Assembly (NCBI GenBank): GCA_036269435.1
Contig: DATASA010000208.1
Span: forward strand, 1-6,543
Origin: CADCTB01 sp036269435
GTDB lineage: Bacteria; Actinomycetota; Acidimicrobiia; Acidimicrobiales; AC-14
Direction of reading: 5' to 3'
Length of the DNA: 6,543 nt
Shown piece after piece: positions 1 through 6,348 of this stretch. The position numbers were made by a program, and so were the translations under genes. Positions within the stretch are counted from its first letter, which is position 1. Each line of letters opens with the position of its first letter. The notes under the pieces are model-generated. The model was given only the letters and a program-made list of their open reading frames with translations, had not been told where the DNA came from and searched no databases.

Positions 1-1677
1 GAGTACATGCACCTCGACAACTCGGCCTGCAACCTGGCCAGCCTCAACCTGCTCAAGTTCCTGAACGACGACGGCACGTTCGACGTCGACGGGTTCAAGG
101 GCGCGGTCGAGGTCGTCTTCACCGCCCAGGAAATCCTCGTCGGCAACGCCGACTACCCGACGGACAAGATCGGCGAGAACGCCCGCCGGTTCCGCCAGCT
201 CGGTCTCGGCTACGCCAACCTCGGCGCCATGCTGATGGCCCTCGGCATCGCCTACGACTCCGACGCCGGGCGGGCGTGGGCCGCGGCCGTCACGTCGCTC
301 ATGACCGGCCACGCCTACGCCACGTCGGCCCGGACTGCGGCCCGGATGGGCCCGTTCGCCGGCTACAGCGAGAACCGGGAGCCGATGAACCGGGTGCTGC
401 GCATGCACCGCGACGAAGCCGCCCGCATCGACGACCGCCTGGCCACCCGCGACCTGGTCAGCGCGGCCCAGGACGCGTGGGACCGGGCCGTCGAGTGGGC
501 TGAGGACTGGGGCGTCCGCAACTCGCAGGCGACAGTGTTGGCGCCTACTGGAACCATCGGCCTCATGATGGATTGCGACACCACCGGCATCGAGCCCGAC
601 CTCGGCCTGTGCAAGACGAAGAAGCTGGTCGGTGGGGGGACGATGTCGATCGTCAACCAGACCGTGCCCCGGGCCCTGCGCCGGCTGGGCTACTCACCCC
701 GCCAGGTGGACGAGATCGTCGCCTACATCGACGAGCACAAGTCCATCCTCGGCGCCCCCCACCTGTCGGCCGACCACCTGAGCGTGTTCGCATGCTCCAT
801 GGGCGACAACGTCATCCACTACCTGGGCCACGTCCGCATGATGGCCGCCGTCCAGCCGTGGATCTCCGGCGCCATCTCGAAGACGATCAACATGCCGGAG
901 TCGGCGACGGTCGAGGAGATGGAGCAGCTCCACATCGACGCCTGGCGGATGGGGCTGAAGGCGGTCGCCGTCTACCGGGACAACTGCAAGGTGGCCCAGC
1001 CGCTGTCGACGACGAAGAAGGTCGCCGCCGCGCCGGCGCCGGTGCAGGCGGTGATCGTCAAGCAGCCGGAGCGGGAGCGGCTGCCCCGCATGCGCAACTC
1101 CAAGACCTTCTCGTTCCGGGTGGCCGACTGCCACGGGTACGTGACCGTAGGGGAGTACGACGACGGGCGGCCCGGTGAGATCTTCCTGCGGGTGGCCAAG
1201 CAGGGGTCGACCCTCGCCGGGATCATGGACGCCTTCGCCATCTCCGTCAGCCACGGCCTGCAGTACGGCGTGCCCCTGCGGGCCTTCGTCGACATGTACA
1301 CGAACATGCGCTTCGAGCCGGCGGGCATCACCGACGACGCCGAGATCCGCTTCGCCAGCTCCCTGGTGGACTACATCTTCCGCCGGCTGGCCGTGGAGTA
1401 CCTGGCGCCGGACGAACGGGCCGACCTGGGCATCCTCACCGTCGACGAGCGCATGCAGCCCACCCTGCCCGGCGTCGAGGAGCACGCCACGCCCACGAGC
1501 ACGGGCAGCGACGTGGTGGCCGACCCCGCGCCGGTGGCGACCCATGCCGCCCCGCAGGTCGCCAACAGCCCGGCCGCCTCGGATGCGCCGTACTGCTACG
1601 TGTGCGGCGTGGTCATGCAGCGGGCCGGTGCCTGCTTCGTCTGCAGCGGTTGCGGCACGACGAGCGGCTGCTCGTAG
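1..1677 (+). CDS. nrdJ: Vitamin B12-dependent (class II) ribonucleotide reductase, C-terminal part; 5' end outside window
   Basis: Class II ribonucleotide reductase converts ribonucleotides to deoxyribonucleotides in the cytoplasm, using adenosylcobalamin to form a cysteine thiyl radical, without needing oxygen. The frame is open from base 1, so the gene is cut by the window edge, not truncated. The first codons read E-Y-M-H-L-D-N-S-A-C. From memory of the Thermotoga enzyme, E (codon 1) is the Glu of the NPCxE active-site motif, the radical Cys lies two codons upstream of the window, and C10 is one of the redox-active pair. The APTGTI phosphate-binding motif is at codons 181-186. The barrel ends near codon 335 and is followed by an Ala/Pro/Lys linker, a TSCPD-type domain (about codons 363-475), a variable Ala/Pro linker and a terminal Cys cluster at codons 532, 535, 545, 548, 551 and 557, ending GCS. 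In this family the tail Cys residues are thought to re-reduce the active site. A cobalamin riboswitch is common upstream of such genes but would lie outside this window. Confidence 0.96.
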   Translation, partial: EYMHLDNSACNLASLNLLKFLNDDGTFDVDGFKGAVEVVFTAQEILVGNADYPTDKIGENARRFRQLGLGYANLGAMLMALGIAYDSDAGRAWAAAVTSLMTGHAYATSARTAARMGPFAGYSENREPMNRVLRMHRDEAARIDDRLATRDLVSAAQDAWDRAVEWAEDWGVRNSQATVLAPTGTIGLMMDCDTTGIEPDLGLCKTKKLVGGGTMSIVNQTVPRALRRLGYSPRQVDEIVAYIDEHKSILGAPHLSADHLSVFACSMGDNVIHYLGHVRMMAAVQPWISGAISKTINMPESATVEEMEQLHIDAWRMGLKAVAVYRDNCKVAQPLSTTKKVAAAPAPVQAVIVKQPERERLPRMRNSKTFSFRVADCHGYVTVGEYDDGRPGEIFLRVAKQGSTLAGIMDAFAISVSHGLQYGVPLRAFVDMYTNMRFEPAGITDDAEIRFASSLVDYIFRRLAVEYLAPDERADLGILTVDERMQPTLPGVEEHATPTSTGSDVVADPAPVATHAAPQVANSPAASDAPYCYVCGVVMQRAGACFVCSGCGTTSGCS

Positions 1678-1689
1678 CAGCGGATGCAA

Positions 1690-1708
1690 GGTTCTGCTCC
1701 GTAGAACC
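1690..1708 (+). terminator. Hairpin just after nrdJ; weak terminator or operator candidate
   Basis: GGTTCT (1690-1695) is the exact reverse complement of AGAACC (1703-1708), giving a 6-bp stem, or 7 bp with a G-U pair, and a 5-7 nt loop. It starts 12 nt after the nrdJ stop. No T tract follows, so it is not a classical intrinsic terminator, although actinobacterial terminators often lack one. Its right arm also reaches the -35 zone of the next promoter, so an operator role is an equally open reading. Confidence 0.3.
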
Positions 1709-1728
1709 GAAACCCCTCCATAGCGCGG

Positions 1729-1740
1729 TACCCTGGTCCG
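1729..1740 (+). promoter_or_regulatory. -10 element of a probable leaderless promoter for the ATPase gene
   Basis: TACCCT (1729-1734) fits the actinobacterial TANNNT -10 pattern and ends 6 nt before the GTG at 1741. Transcription would then begin at or next to the start codon, giving a leaderless mRNA. No convincing -35 box and no Shine-Dalgarno sequence is visible upstream of the GTG, which agrees with that reading. The same geometry recurs at 4423-4428, 4477-4482 and 6349-6354. Confidence 0.5.
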
Positions 1741-2826
1741 GTGGACGTCTCGCCCTTCCCGTACCAGGGGCCGCTCGAGCCGGGAGAGGTGCACGGCCGG
1801 GACGCGCTGGTCGAGGACCTGACCGAGCGCATCACCGGCCGCCGGGTCACCGCGCTGCTCGGGCCCCGCCGCTACGGCAAGACCAGCGTGCTCCGTCGGG
1901 TGGCCGCCGACCTGACGGAGGTGTCCACCGTCTGGGTCGATCTCTACGAGGTCACCTCCATGGCCGACGTCGCCGTCCGCTTCGACGACGCCCTCGGCGC
2001 CAGCAACGGGCGGTTCGGCGAGGCCGCCCGCACCGTCGCCGCCAGTGTGGCCGTCAACCTCGGCCTGGTGAAGGTCGAGCTGACCGGACCGGCTCGGAAC
2101 CGGCCCGATCCCGCCCTGACGTTCCGGGCCCTTCTGGACGTGCTGGTGGCCGCTGCGGCCCGGCACCCGACCCTGCTGGTCGTCGACGAGTTCTCCTCCA
2201 TCGGCCGGGTCGACGGAGCCGCCGGCGCGCTGCGGACCGCGATCCAGCACCACTACACCGACCTCGGCATCGTCTTCGCCGGCTCCCACCCGTCGATGAT
2301 GCGCACGCTGTTCACCGCCCGGGCCGAGCCGTTCTACGGCCAGGCCGACCTGGTCGAGATCGGAGCGCTCCCGCCCGACGCGGTCGAGGCCATCGTCGGG
2401 GCCGGGTTCGCGGCGACGGGTCGTGACGCCGGACACGTCGCCGGGCTCATCGTGAACTTCACCGCCGGCCATCCGCAGCGCACGATGCAGCTGGCCGACG
2501 CCTGCTGGCGGCACACGCCGGCCGGCGGCGTCGCCGGTGCCGAGACCTGGGCGGCCGCGCTCGGCGACGTCCGCCGGGCCACCGGCGAGGGCATGGAGCG
2601 GCTGTACTCCGGGTTCGAGCGGGGCGAGCGGTCGGTCCTGCGGGCGGTGGCCCGGAGCGGGAGCATCTACGGCGCCGAAGCCGACCTGCTCGACCTGTCC
2701 AACGGCACCGCCACCCACGCCCGCCGCTCCCTCCTGGACAGCGGTGACCTGGTGGCGACCGACACCGGCCTCGCCGTCGTCGATCCGGTCTTCGCCGACT
2801 GGTTGCGCCAGCGGTTCCCGATCTGA
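1741..2826 (+). CDS. AAA+/STAND-like ATPase of the ATPase_2 (archaeal ATPase) type with C-terminal winged helix
   Basis: Predicted cytoplasmic P-loop ATPase of 361 aa. Its cellular role is not recognisable from sequence. An N-terminal PFPYQGPL...VHGRD segment (residues 6-21) resembles the box that precedes the P-loop in this family. The Walker A motif is GPRRYGKTS (41-49), with K47 and T48. The Walker B motif is LLVVDE (145-150), with D149 and E150. A sensor-1-like AGSHP lies at 180-184. The final 70 or so residues (about 288-361) look like a winged helix and end in DPVFADWLRQ, similar to the DPxFxxWLR ending of ATPase_2 proteins. The GTG start is chosen because a -10 hexamer ends 6 nt before it and the conserved N-terminal box begins within the first ten residues. 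No membrane segment or signal peptide is seen. The following flavin monooxygenase is 56 bp downstream on the same strand and may be co-transcribed. STAND-like regulators, toxin-linked ATPases and orphan housekeeping proteins all share this fold, so I give no more specific function. Confidence 0.9.
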   Translation: MDVSPFPYQGPLEPGEVHGRDALVEDLTERITGRRVTALLGPRRYGKTSVLRRVAADLTEVSTVWVDLYEVTSMADVAVRFDDALGASNGRFGEAARTVAASVAVNLGLVKVELTGPARNRPDPALTFRALLDVLVAAAARHPTLLVVDEFSSIGRVDGAAGALRTAIQHHYTDLGIVFAGSHPSMMRTLFTARAEPFYGQADLVEIGALPPDAVEAIVGAGFAATGRDAGHVAGLIVNFTAGHPQRTMQLADACWRHTPAGGVAGAETWAAALGDVRRATGEGMERLYSGFERGERSVLRAVARSGSIYGAEADLLDLSNGTATHARRSLLDSGDLVATDTGLAVVDPVFADWLRQRFPI

Positions 2827-2845
2827 GCAACGGCGAGACGAGGCC

Positions 2846-2866
2846 CCGGAAGCGATGCCGCTCCGG
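2846..2866 (+). other. Imperfect hairpin between the ATPase and monooxygenase genes
   Basis: CCGG (2846-2849) and AGCG (2851-2854) pair with CGCT (2859-2862) and CCGG (2863-2866), leaving A2850 bulged and an ATGC loop. This makes an 8-bp GC-rich stem within the 56-bp gap, about 20 nt after the ATPase stop. There is no T tract. It could attenuate or stabilise the transcript between the two genes, or be chance in GC-rich DNA. Confidence 0.25.
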
Positions 2867-2882
2867 CGGTGTTGCACTTCCG

Positions 2883-3941
2883 ATGACACCGACACCGCCG
2901 CCCACCTCCCGCCCGCCCCTTTCCGTGCTCGACCTGGCCGTCGTCAGCGCCGGGCGCACCACGGCCGACGCGTTGGCGGCCACCACCGCGCTGGCCCAAC
3001 GGGCCGAGGAGCTGGGCTACCACCGGTTCTGGGTGGCCGAGCACCACAACATGCCCCTGGTGGCCAGCACGACCCCGCCCGTGCTCATGGCCCACCTGGC
3101 CGCCCGGACGAACACCATCCGCATCGGGTCGGGCGGCATCATGCTGCCCAACCACGCCCCGCTGATCGTCGCCGAGCACATCGCCGCCCTGGAGGCCCTG
3201 CACCCGGGCCGGATCGACCTCGGGCTGGGCCGGGCGCCGGGCACCAACCCGGAGACCGCCGCCGCCATCCGCCGCTCCGCGGACCTGCTCGGCGCCGACG
3301 ACTTCCCTCGGGACCTGCTCGACCTCATGGGCCTGCTGGGCGACGTCCGGGGCGAGGGCGGCCTGTGGGAGCGGTTCGCGGCCACGCCGGTGGCCACGTC
3401 CACGCCGCAGATCATCCTCCTCGGGTCGAGCGGCTACAGCGCCCGGCTGGCCGGACTCCTCGGCCTGCCCTTCACCTTCGCCCACCACTTCGACACCGGC
3501 GGCACCCTCGACGCCCTCGACATCTACCGCGACGCCTTCCAACCCTCCGCCGTGCTCGACGCGCCGTACGCCATCGTGACCGCCAACGTGCTGGTCGCCG
3601 CGACCGACGAGGAGGCCGAGTGGGAGGCGGCGCCGGGCCAGCTGATGGTGCACGCCATCCGCCGGGGCCGGTTCGAGCCGCTCGTGTCGCCCGAGGTCGC
3701 CGCCACCCATCCTCTGATCGGGGCGGCGCGGGCCATGCCGAGCAACCGGATCGTCGGCGCTCCGGCGACGGCTCTGCGTCAACTGGACGACCTCGTCGCC
3801 GCCGCGGCGGCCGACGAGATCATGGTGAGCGGCGCGGCCTACGAGCTGCGGGCCCGGGTGCGCAGCCTGGAGCTGCTGGCCGAGGCCTGGGCCACCCCGC
3901 ACCCGGCCGGCCGCGTCGCTACGACCAGCGACCCTGCTTGA
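2883..3941 (+). CDS. LLM-class flavin-dependent oxidoreductase, MsnO8-type luciferase-like monooxygenase
   Basis: Predicted cytoplasmic flavin-dependent oxidoreductase (352 aa) with the TIM-barrel fold of bacterial luciferase. The family uses reduced FMN or F420 to oxidise small organic substrates; the substrate here cannot be read from sequence. Recognisable blocks are LSVLDL near the start (13-18), YHRFWVAEHHNMP (46-58), the RIGSGGIMLPNH block near residues 80-90, and GLGRAPGTNP (114-123). These match the MsnO8/YhbW branch and not the alkanesulfonate or alpha/beta luciferase branches. The length is close to that of the family, with a short Pro-rich N-terminus and a low-complexity C-terminal tail. 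The ATG at 2883 is the first start in frame after the ATPase gene. It has neither a clear Shine-Dalgarno sequence nor the -10-like hexamer seen at other starts here, so read-through from the ATPase promoter is likely. The last 23 bp overlap the convergent nitroreductase gene. Confidence 0.92.
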   Translation: MTPTPPPTSRPPLSVLDLAVVSAGRTTADALAATTALAQRAEELGYHRFWVAEHHNMPLVASTTPPVLMAHLAARTNTIRIGSGGIMLPNHAPLIVAEHIAALEALHPGRIDLGLGRAPGTNPETAAAIRRSADLLGADDFPRDLLDLMGLLGDVRGEGGLWERFAATPVATSTPQIILLGSSGYSARLAGLLGLPFTFAHHFDTGGTLDALDIYRDAFQPSAVLDAPYAIVTANVLVAATDEEAEWEAAPGQLMVHAIRRGRFEPLVSPEVAATHPLIGAARAMPSNRIVGAPATALRQLDDLVAAAAADEIMVSGAAYELRARVRSLELLAEAWATPHPAGRVATTSDPA

Positions 3942-4416
3942 CCAGCTCGTCCAGCGGGATCCGGGGGGACGACTGGCGCGCCGGGCCGGCGGGCGCGGGA
4001 TGGCCGAGGCCGATGCCCATGGGGGCCTCGTAGTCGTCGGGAATCCCGAGCAGCGCGGCGACGCACGCCGGGTCGTGGAAGGTCACCGGGCAGGACCCGA
4101 GCCCCAGGGCGTGGGCCGTCACCATCATGTTCTGGGCCATGCGACCGTGGTCGAACGGGCGGTCCGCGTCCTTGGGCGCGACCAGGACCAGGGCGACGGG
4201 CGCCCGAGGGATCCAGTCGGCGAACGTCCCGCACTCGGCCAGGCGGGCGCGGTCGTGGGCGTCGGTGACCACCACGATGCGGTTGCCCTGGGAGTTCTTG
4301 GCACTGCCGGCCATCCGCCCGGCCTGCAGAATCTTCTGCAGGTCGTCGGAGGAAACGGGCTCGTCGGTGAACTCCCGGGTGTCGCGTTTGCTGACGATTG
4401 CCTCGTACGCGTCCAT
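3919..4416 (-). CDS. Nitroreductase-family flavoprotein (short form)
   Basis: Predicted FMN-dependent oxidoreductase of the nitroreductase fold, 165 aa. Family members reduce nitro groups, quinones or enones with NAD(P)H, usually as homodimers in the cytoplasm. The N-terminal FMN-contact block KRDTREFTDEPV (10-21) is followed by GRMAGSAKNSQ (33-43), equivalent to the usual A-x-x-A-P-S-x-x-N-x-Q phosphate-binding segment. The middle contains a helix with HGRMAQNMMVTAHALGLGSC. The GLGHPA near the C-terminus corresponds to the family's GYP motif, and the protein ends QGRWS. The ATG at 4416 is chosen because the conserved block starts ten residues later and a -10-like hexamer ends 6 nt upstream. 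The frame stays open upstream, but that extension has no family similarity and is antisense to the ABC gene. The gene diverges from the ABC exporter and converges on, and overlaps, the luciferase-like gene. The substrate is unknown. Confidence 0.92.
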   Translation of the reverse strand: MDAYEAIVSKRDTREFTDEPVSSDDLQKILQAGRMAGSAKNSQGNRIVVVTDAHDRARLAECGTFADWIPRAPVALVLVAPKDADRPFDHGRMAQNMMVTAHALGLGSCPVTFHDPACVAALLGIPDDYEAPMGIGLGHPAPAGPARQSSPRIPLDELVKQGRWS

Positions 4417-4428
4417 GGGCCCAGTCTG
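4417..4428 (-). promoter_or_regulatory. -10-like element for a leaderless nitroreductase transcript
   Basis: On the minus strand, CAGACT (4428 down to 4423) followed by GGGCCC leads directly into the ATG at 4416. It keeps the A at position 2 and the T at position 6 that matter most in the actinobacterial -10, but it lacks the first T. The spacing is the same as at the ATPase gene. There is no Shine-Dalgarno sequence. The call rests mainly on the recurrence of this geometry in the window. Confidence 0.35.
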
Positions 4429-4446
4429 GCCGACCCGGACCGGGGG

Positions 4447-4473
4447 GCCGACGCCGGCGTGGCCGGCGTCGGC
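4447..4473. repeat. Perfect 12-bp inverted repeat in a divergent promoter region; operator candidate
   Basis: GCCGACGCCGGC (4447-4458) and GCCGGCGTCGGC (4462-4473) are exact reverse complements separated by GTG. The repeat lies in the 87-103 bp between the nitroreductase and ABC start codons. Its right arm ends 3 bp before the plus-strand -10 candidate. Its left arm begins 18 bp upstream of the minus-strand -10 candidate, so it covers the -35 zone of both promoters. This suits a shared repressor or activator site. A transcribed hairpin is less likely, because neither inferred transcript would include it. Confidence 0.6.
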
Positions 4474-4476
4474 GCC

Positions 4477-4482
4477 TAACCT
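4477..4482 (+). promoter_or_regulatory. -10 element upstream of the ABC exporter gene
   Basis: TAACCT matches the TANNNT -10 pattern and ends 7 nt before a GTG at 4490. The predicted transcript would start at about 4489-4490, upstream of the ABC start and at the first codon of a possible 5-codon ORF. It sits directly beside the 12-bp inverted repeat. Confidence 0.45.
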
Positions 4483-4489
4483 CGCCGCG

Positions 4490-4507
4490 GTGAGCGTGCG
4501 GCCGTGA
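4490..4507 (+). other. Possible leaderless 5-codon leader ORF (MSVRP) before the ABC gene
   Basis: GTG-AGC-GTG-CGG-CCG-TGA reads Met-Ser-Val-Arg-Pro-stop and begins where transcription from TAACCT should start. Its TGA (4505-4507) overlaps the GAGG ribosome-binding sequence (4506-4509) of the ABC gene. A ribosome ending here would be placed to re-initiate at the ATG at 4516. This is inferred from geometry only; such a short ORF carries no coding signal. Confidence 0.25.
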
Positions 4508-4509
4508 GG
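4506..4509 (+). promoter_or_regulatory. Shine-Dalgarno GAGG for the ABC gene, deciding the ATG 4516 start
   Basis: GAGG is followed by a 6-nt spacer and the ATG at 4516. This is the only well-spaced Shine-Dalgarno sequence I see before any start in this window. The competing in-frame GTG at 4504 has none, and an in-frame stop at 4477-4479 excludes starts further upstream. Confidence 0.4.
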
Positions 4510-4515
4510 GAGTTC

Positions 4516-6315
4516 ATGTTCCGGCCCGGCGGGCCCAACGTCGCCGATCCTGACCCCCTGCCGCTCAGGGAGGCGCTGGCCGCGGCCGCGGGCGCCCTCC
4601 GGCTGGCGTGGGAGGCCGACCCCGCCGGGCTGGCGGTGGTCGTCGCCGTCAACCTGGCCACCGCCGGGGCCGAGGTCGCGCAGCTCCTGTCGAGCGGGCG
4701 GGCGGTCGAAGCGGTCATCGACGGCGGCAAAGCGCGATCGCAGACCCGCGGGGTGGTGACCGTCGGCGCCCTGAGCCTGCTCGCCGTCGCCGGCAAGCAG
4801 GGGGCGCGGGCCCTCCAGAACCCGATCGAGCAGCGGGCCTTCCGCCGGGCCGAGGGTCGCATCCTGGATGTCGTCGCCTCCCTCGAGCTGGCCGACGTGG
4901 AGGATCCCGCCTTCCAGGACCGGCTGCAGCGGGCGCTGATGGGCGCCCAGCGCCAGACCAGCTTGGTCGGCAACGCCCTGGAGGTGCCCGGGGCGCTGAT
5001 CGAGCTGCTCGCGGGCATGGCCACCATGACCAGCAGCGACCGGGCCCTGGTCCCGCTCGGGCTGGTCGGCGTGGTGCCCCGCTGGCTGCTGAACAAGCGC
5101 TCGCCCGACCCCATGCACGCCATGCGCATGCGCAGCCGGGAAGGCCGGGAGACGGCGGTCCTGCGCCACTACCTCACCGGCTCGGCCGCGGCCCACGAGC
5201 TGCGCCTGTTCGATGCCACGCCGTACCTCCGTCGCCGCCACGACGACCTAGCCGAGGAGGCGGCCGCCGCCCAGGCCGTCCTGGTCCGCCAGAACGGCCG
5301 CCGCCAGGTCCTGTCCGCCCTGGCCGCTCGAGCGGCCGACGCCCCTGCCGCCGCCCGCCTGCTGCTGCGGGTCACCCGCAAGGAGACGTCCGTGGGCGAC
5401 GCGGTGACCGGTGGCATGGCCGCCCGCCGGGTCGCCGGCGGGTTCCAACGCCTGGTGGACACCGCCACCGGGCTGCGGCGCACCGCGGCGTTGGCGGCCG
5501 ACGCCCTGACGTTCGCCCGGGACTCGCCCGCCCCCCGGACGGGCCCGGCGCCCCCCCGGGACTTCCGGCGCATCTCGGTGGAGGACCTCCACTTCACCTA
5601 TCCCGGCGCCGACCGGCCGGTCCTGGCGGGCGTGGATCTGCATGTCGACCGGGGCGAGGTCGTCGCCCTGGTGGGGGAGAACGGCTGCGGCAAGACCACG
5701 CTCGCCAAGATCCTGTGCAGCCTGTACGCCCCGACGAAGGGCGGAATCCGCTGGGACGACATCGACGTGACCGAGTGCGACCCCGCCGCCGTGCGCTCCC
5801 ACATCGCGGTGGTGTTCCAGGACTTCGTGCGCTATCCGTCGCTGACCGCGGCCCAGAACATCGGGATCGGCCAGCCGGCCCGGATGGACGACCGGGCCGC
5901 CATCGTGGCCGCGGCCCGCAGCGCAGGCGCCGACGCCGCCATCGCCGCCCTGCCCGAGGGCTACGACACCGTCATGGCCCGCCAGTTCGGCGGCTCGGAC
6001 CTGTCGACCGGCCAGTGGCAGCGGGTGGCGCTGGCCCGGGCGTTCCTGCGCGACTCCCCGCTGGTGGTGCTGGACGAACCGACTGCCGCGCTCGACCCCC
6101 GGGCCGAACGGGACCTGTTCGAGACGGTGGCGTCGCTCTATCAGAGCCGTTCCGCCATCCTCATCTCGCACCGCCTGTCCAGCGTGCGCTTCGCCGACCG
6201 AATCTGCGTGCTGGCCGGCGGGCGGATCAGCGAGACCGGCACCCACGAGGAGCTGCTGGAGGCCGGCGGCGCCTACGCCGAGTTGTTCGAGCTGCAGGCG
6301 CACGCCTACCGCTGA
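4516..6315 (+). CDS. ABC exporter half-transporter (permease fused to ATP-binding domain)
   Basis: Predicted inner-membrane ABC exporter, 599 aa from ATG 4516 or 603 aa from the alternative GTG 4504. The N-terminal half (1-335) is the permease-like part. Modest hydrophobic segments lie at about 37-58, 79-93, 155-172 and 177-193, and the cytoplasmic-loop motif AHELRLF at 226-232 is typical of peptide and lanthipeptide-type exporters. A Pro-rich linker (336-348) leads to the nucleotide-binding domain. This has A-loop Y362, Walker A GENGCGKTT (387-395), Q435 in VFQDFVRY, signature LSTGQWQR (496-503) with Thr in place of the first Gly, Walker B LVVLDE (516-521) and switch H552. VFQDF together with GQWQR resembles the NisT/SpaT-like branch, but no lanthipeptide or precursor gene is in the window, so the cargo is unknown. 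The region where the last two membrane helices are expected is highly charged. The protein probably works as a homodimer or with another half-transporter. A secreted-protein gene follows 46 bp later but appears to have its own promoter. Confidence 0.93.
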   Translation: MFRPGGPNVADPDPLPLREALAAAAGALRLAWEADPAGLAVVVAVNLATAGAEVAQLLSSGRAVEAVIDGGKARSQTRGVVTVGALSLLAVAGKQGARALQNPIEQRAFRRAEGRILDVVASLELADVEDPAFQDRLQRALMGAQRQTSLVGNALEVPGALIELLAGMATMTSSDRALVPLGLVGVVPRWLLNKRSPDPMHAMRMRSREGRETAVLRHYLTGSAAAHELRLFDATPYLRRRHDDLAEEAAAAQAVLVRQNGRRQVLSALAARAADAPAAARLLLRVTRKETSVGDAVTGGMAARRVAGGFQRLVDTATGLRRTAALAADALTFARDSPAPRTGPAPPRDFRRISVEDLHFTYPGADRPVLAGVDLHVDRGEVVALVGENGCGKTTLAKILCSLYAPTKGGIRWDDIDVTECDPAAVRSHIAVVFQDFVRYPSLTAAQNIGIGQPARMDDRAAIVAAARSAGADAAIAALPEGYDTVMARQFGGSDLSTGQWQRVALARAFLRDSPLVVLDEPTAALDPRAERDLFETVASLYQSRSAILISHRLSSVRFADRICVLAGGRISETGTHEELLEAGGAYAELFELQAHAYR

Positions 6316-6348
6316 CCGGCCCGCGCGCCACGCGCCGCAGGACGCGTC

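Noticed and set aside
1..1677. nrdJ as a truncated or degraded gene
   Set aside because: The frame is open through base 1 and begins mid-motif (the Glu of NPCxE), so the missing part is simply outside the window.
2871..2882. Leaderless promoter for the luciferase-like gene at 2883
   Set aside because: No hexamer with A at position 2 and T at position 6 lies at the 6-7 nt spacing seen at other starts; TTGCAC there resembles a -35 more than a -10.
694..2895. 733-codon open frame on the minus strand across the nrdJ end and the ATPase gene
   Set aside because: It lies antisense to two genes with clear family motifs, and its composition (Gly, Arg, Val, His-rich) is what GC-rich third-position bias produces on the opposite strand. 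No domain is recognisable in it.
2667..3902. 411-codon open frame on the minus strand opposite the luciferase-like gene
   Set aside because: Mirror of the monooxygenase coding strand, low-complexity composition, no motif, and no start context.
2537..4033. 498-codon plus-strand frame spanning the ATPase end and the luciferase-like gene
   Set aside because: An Arg/Pro/Ala/His-rich frame shadow with no domain, overlapping two recognised genes.
4417..5241. N-terminal extension of the nitroreductase frame upstream of ATG 4416
   Set aside because: The frame is open but runs antisense to the ABC gene and through the palindromic promoter region, without family similarity. Nitroreductase homology begins right after ATG 4416.
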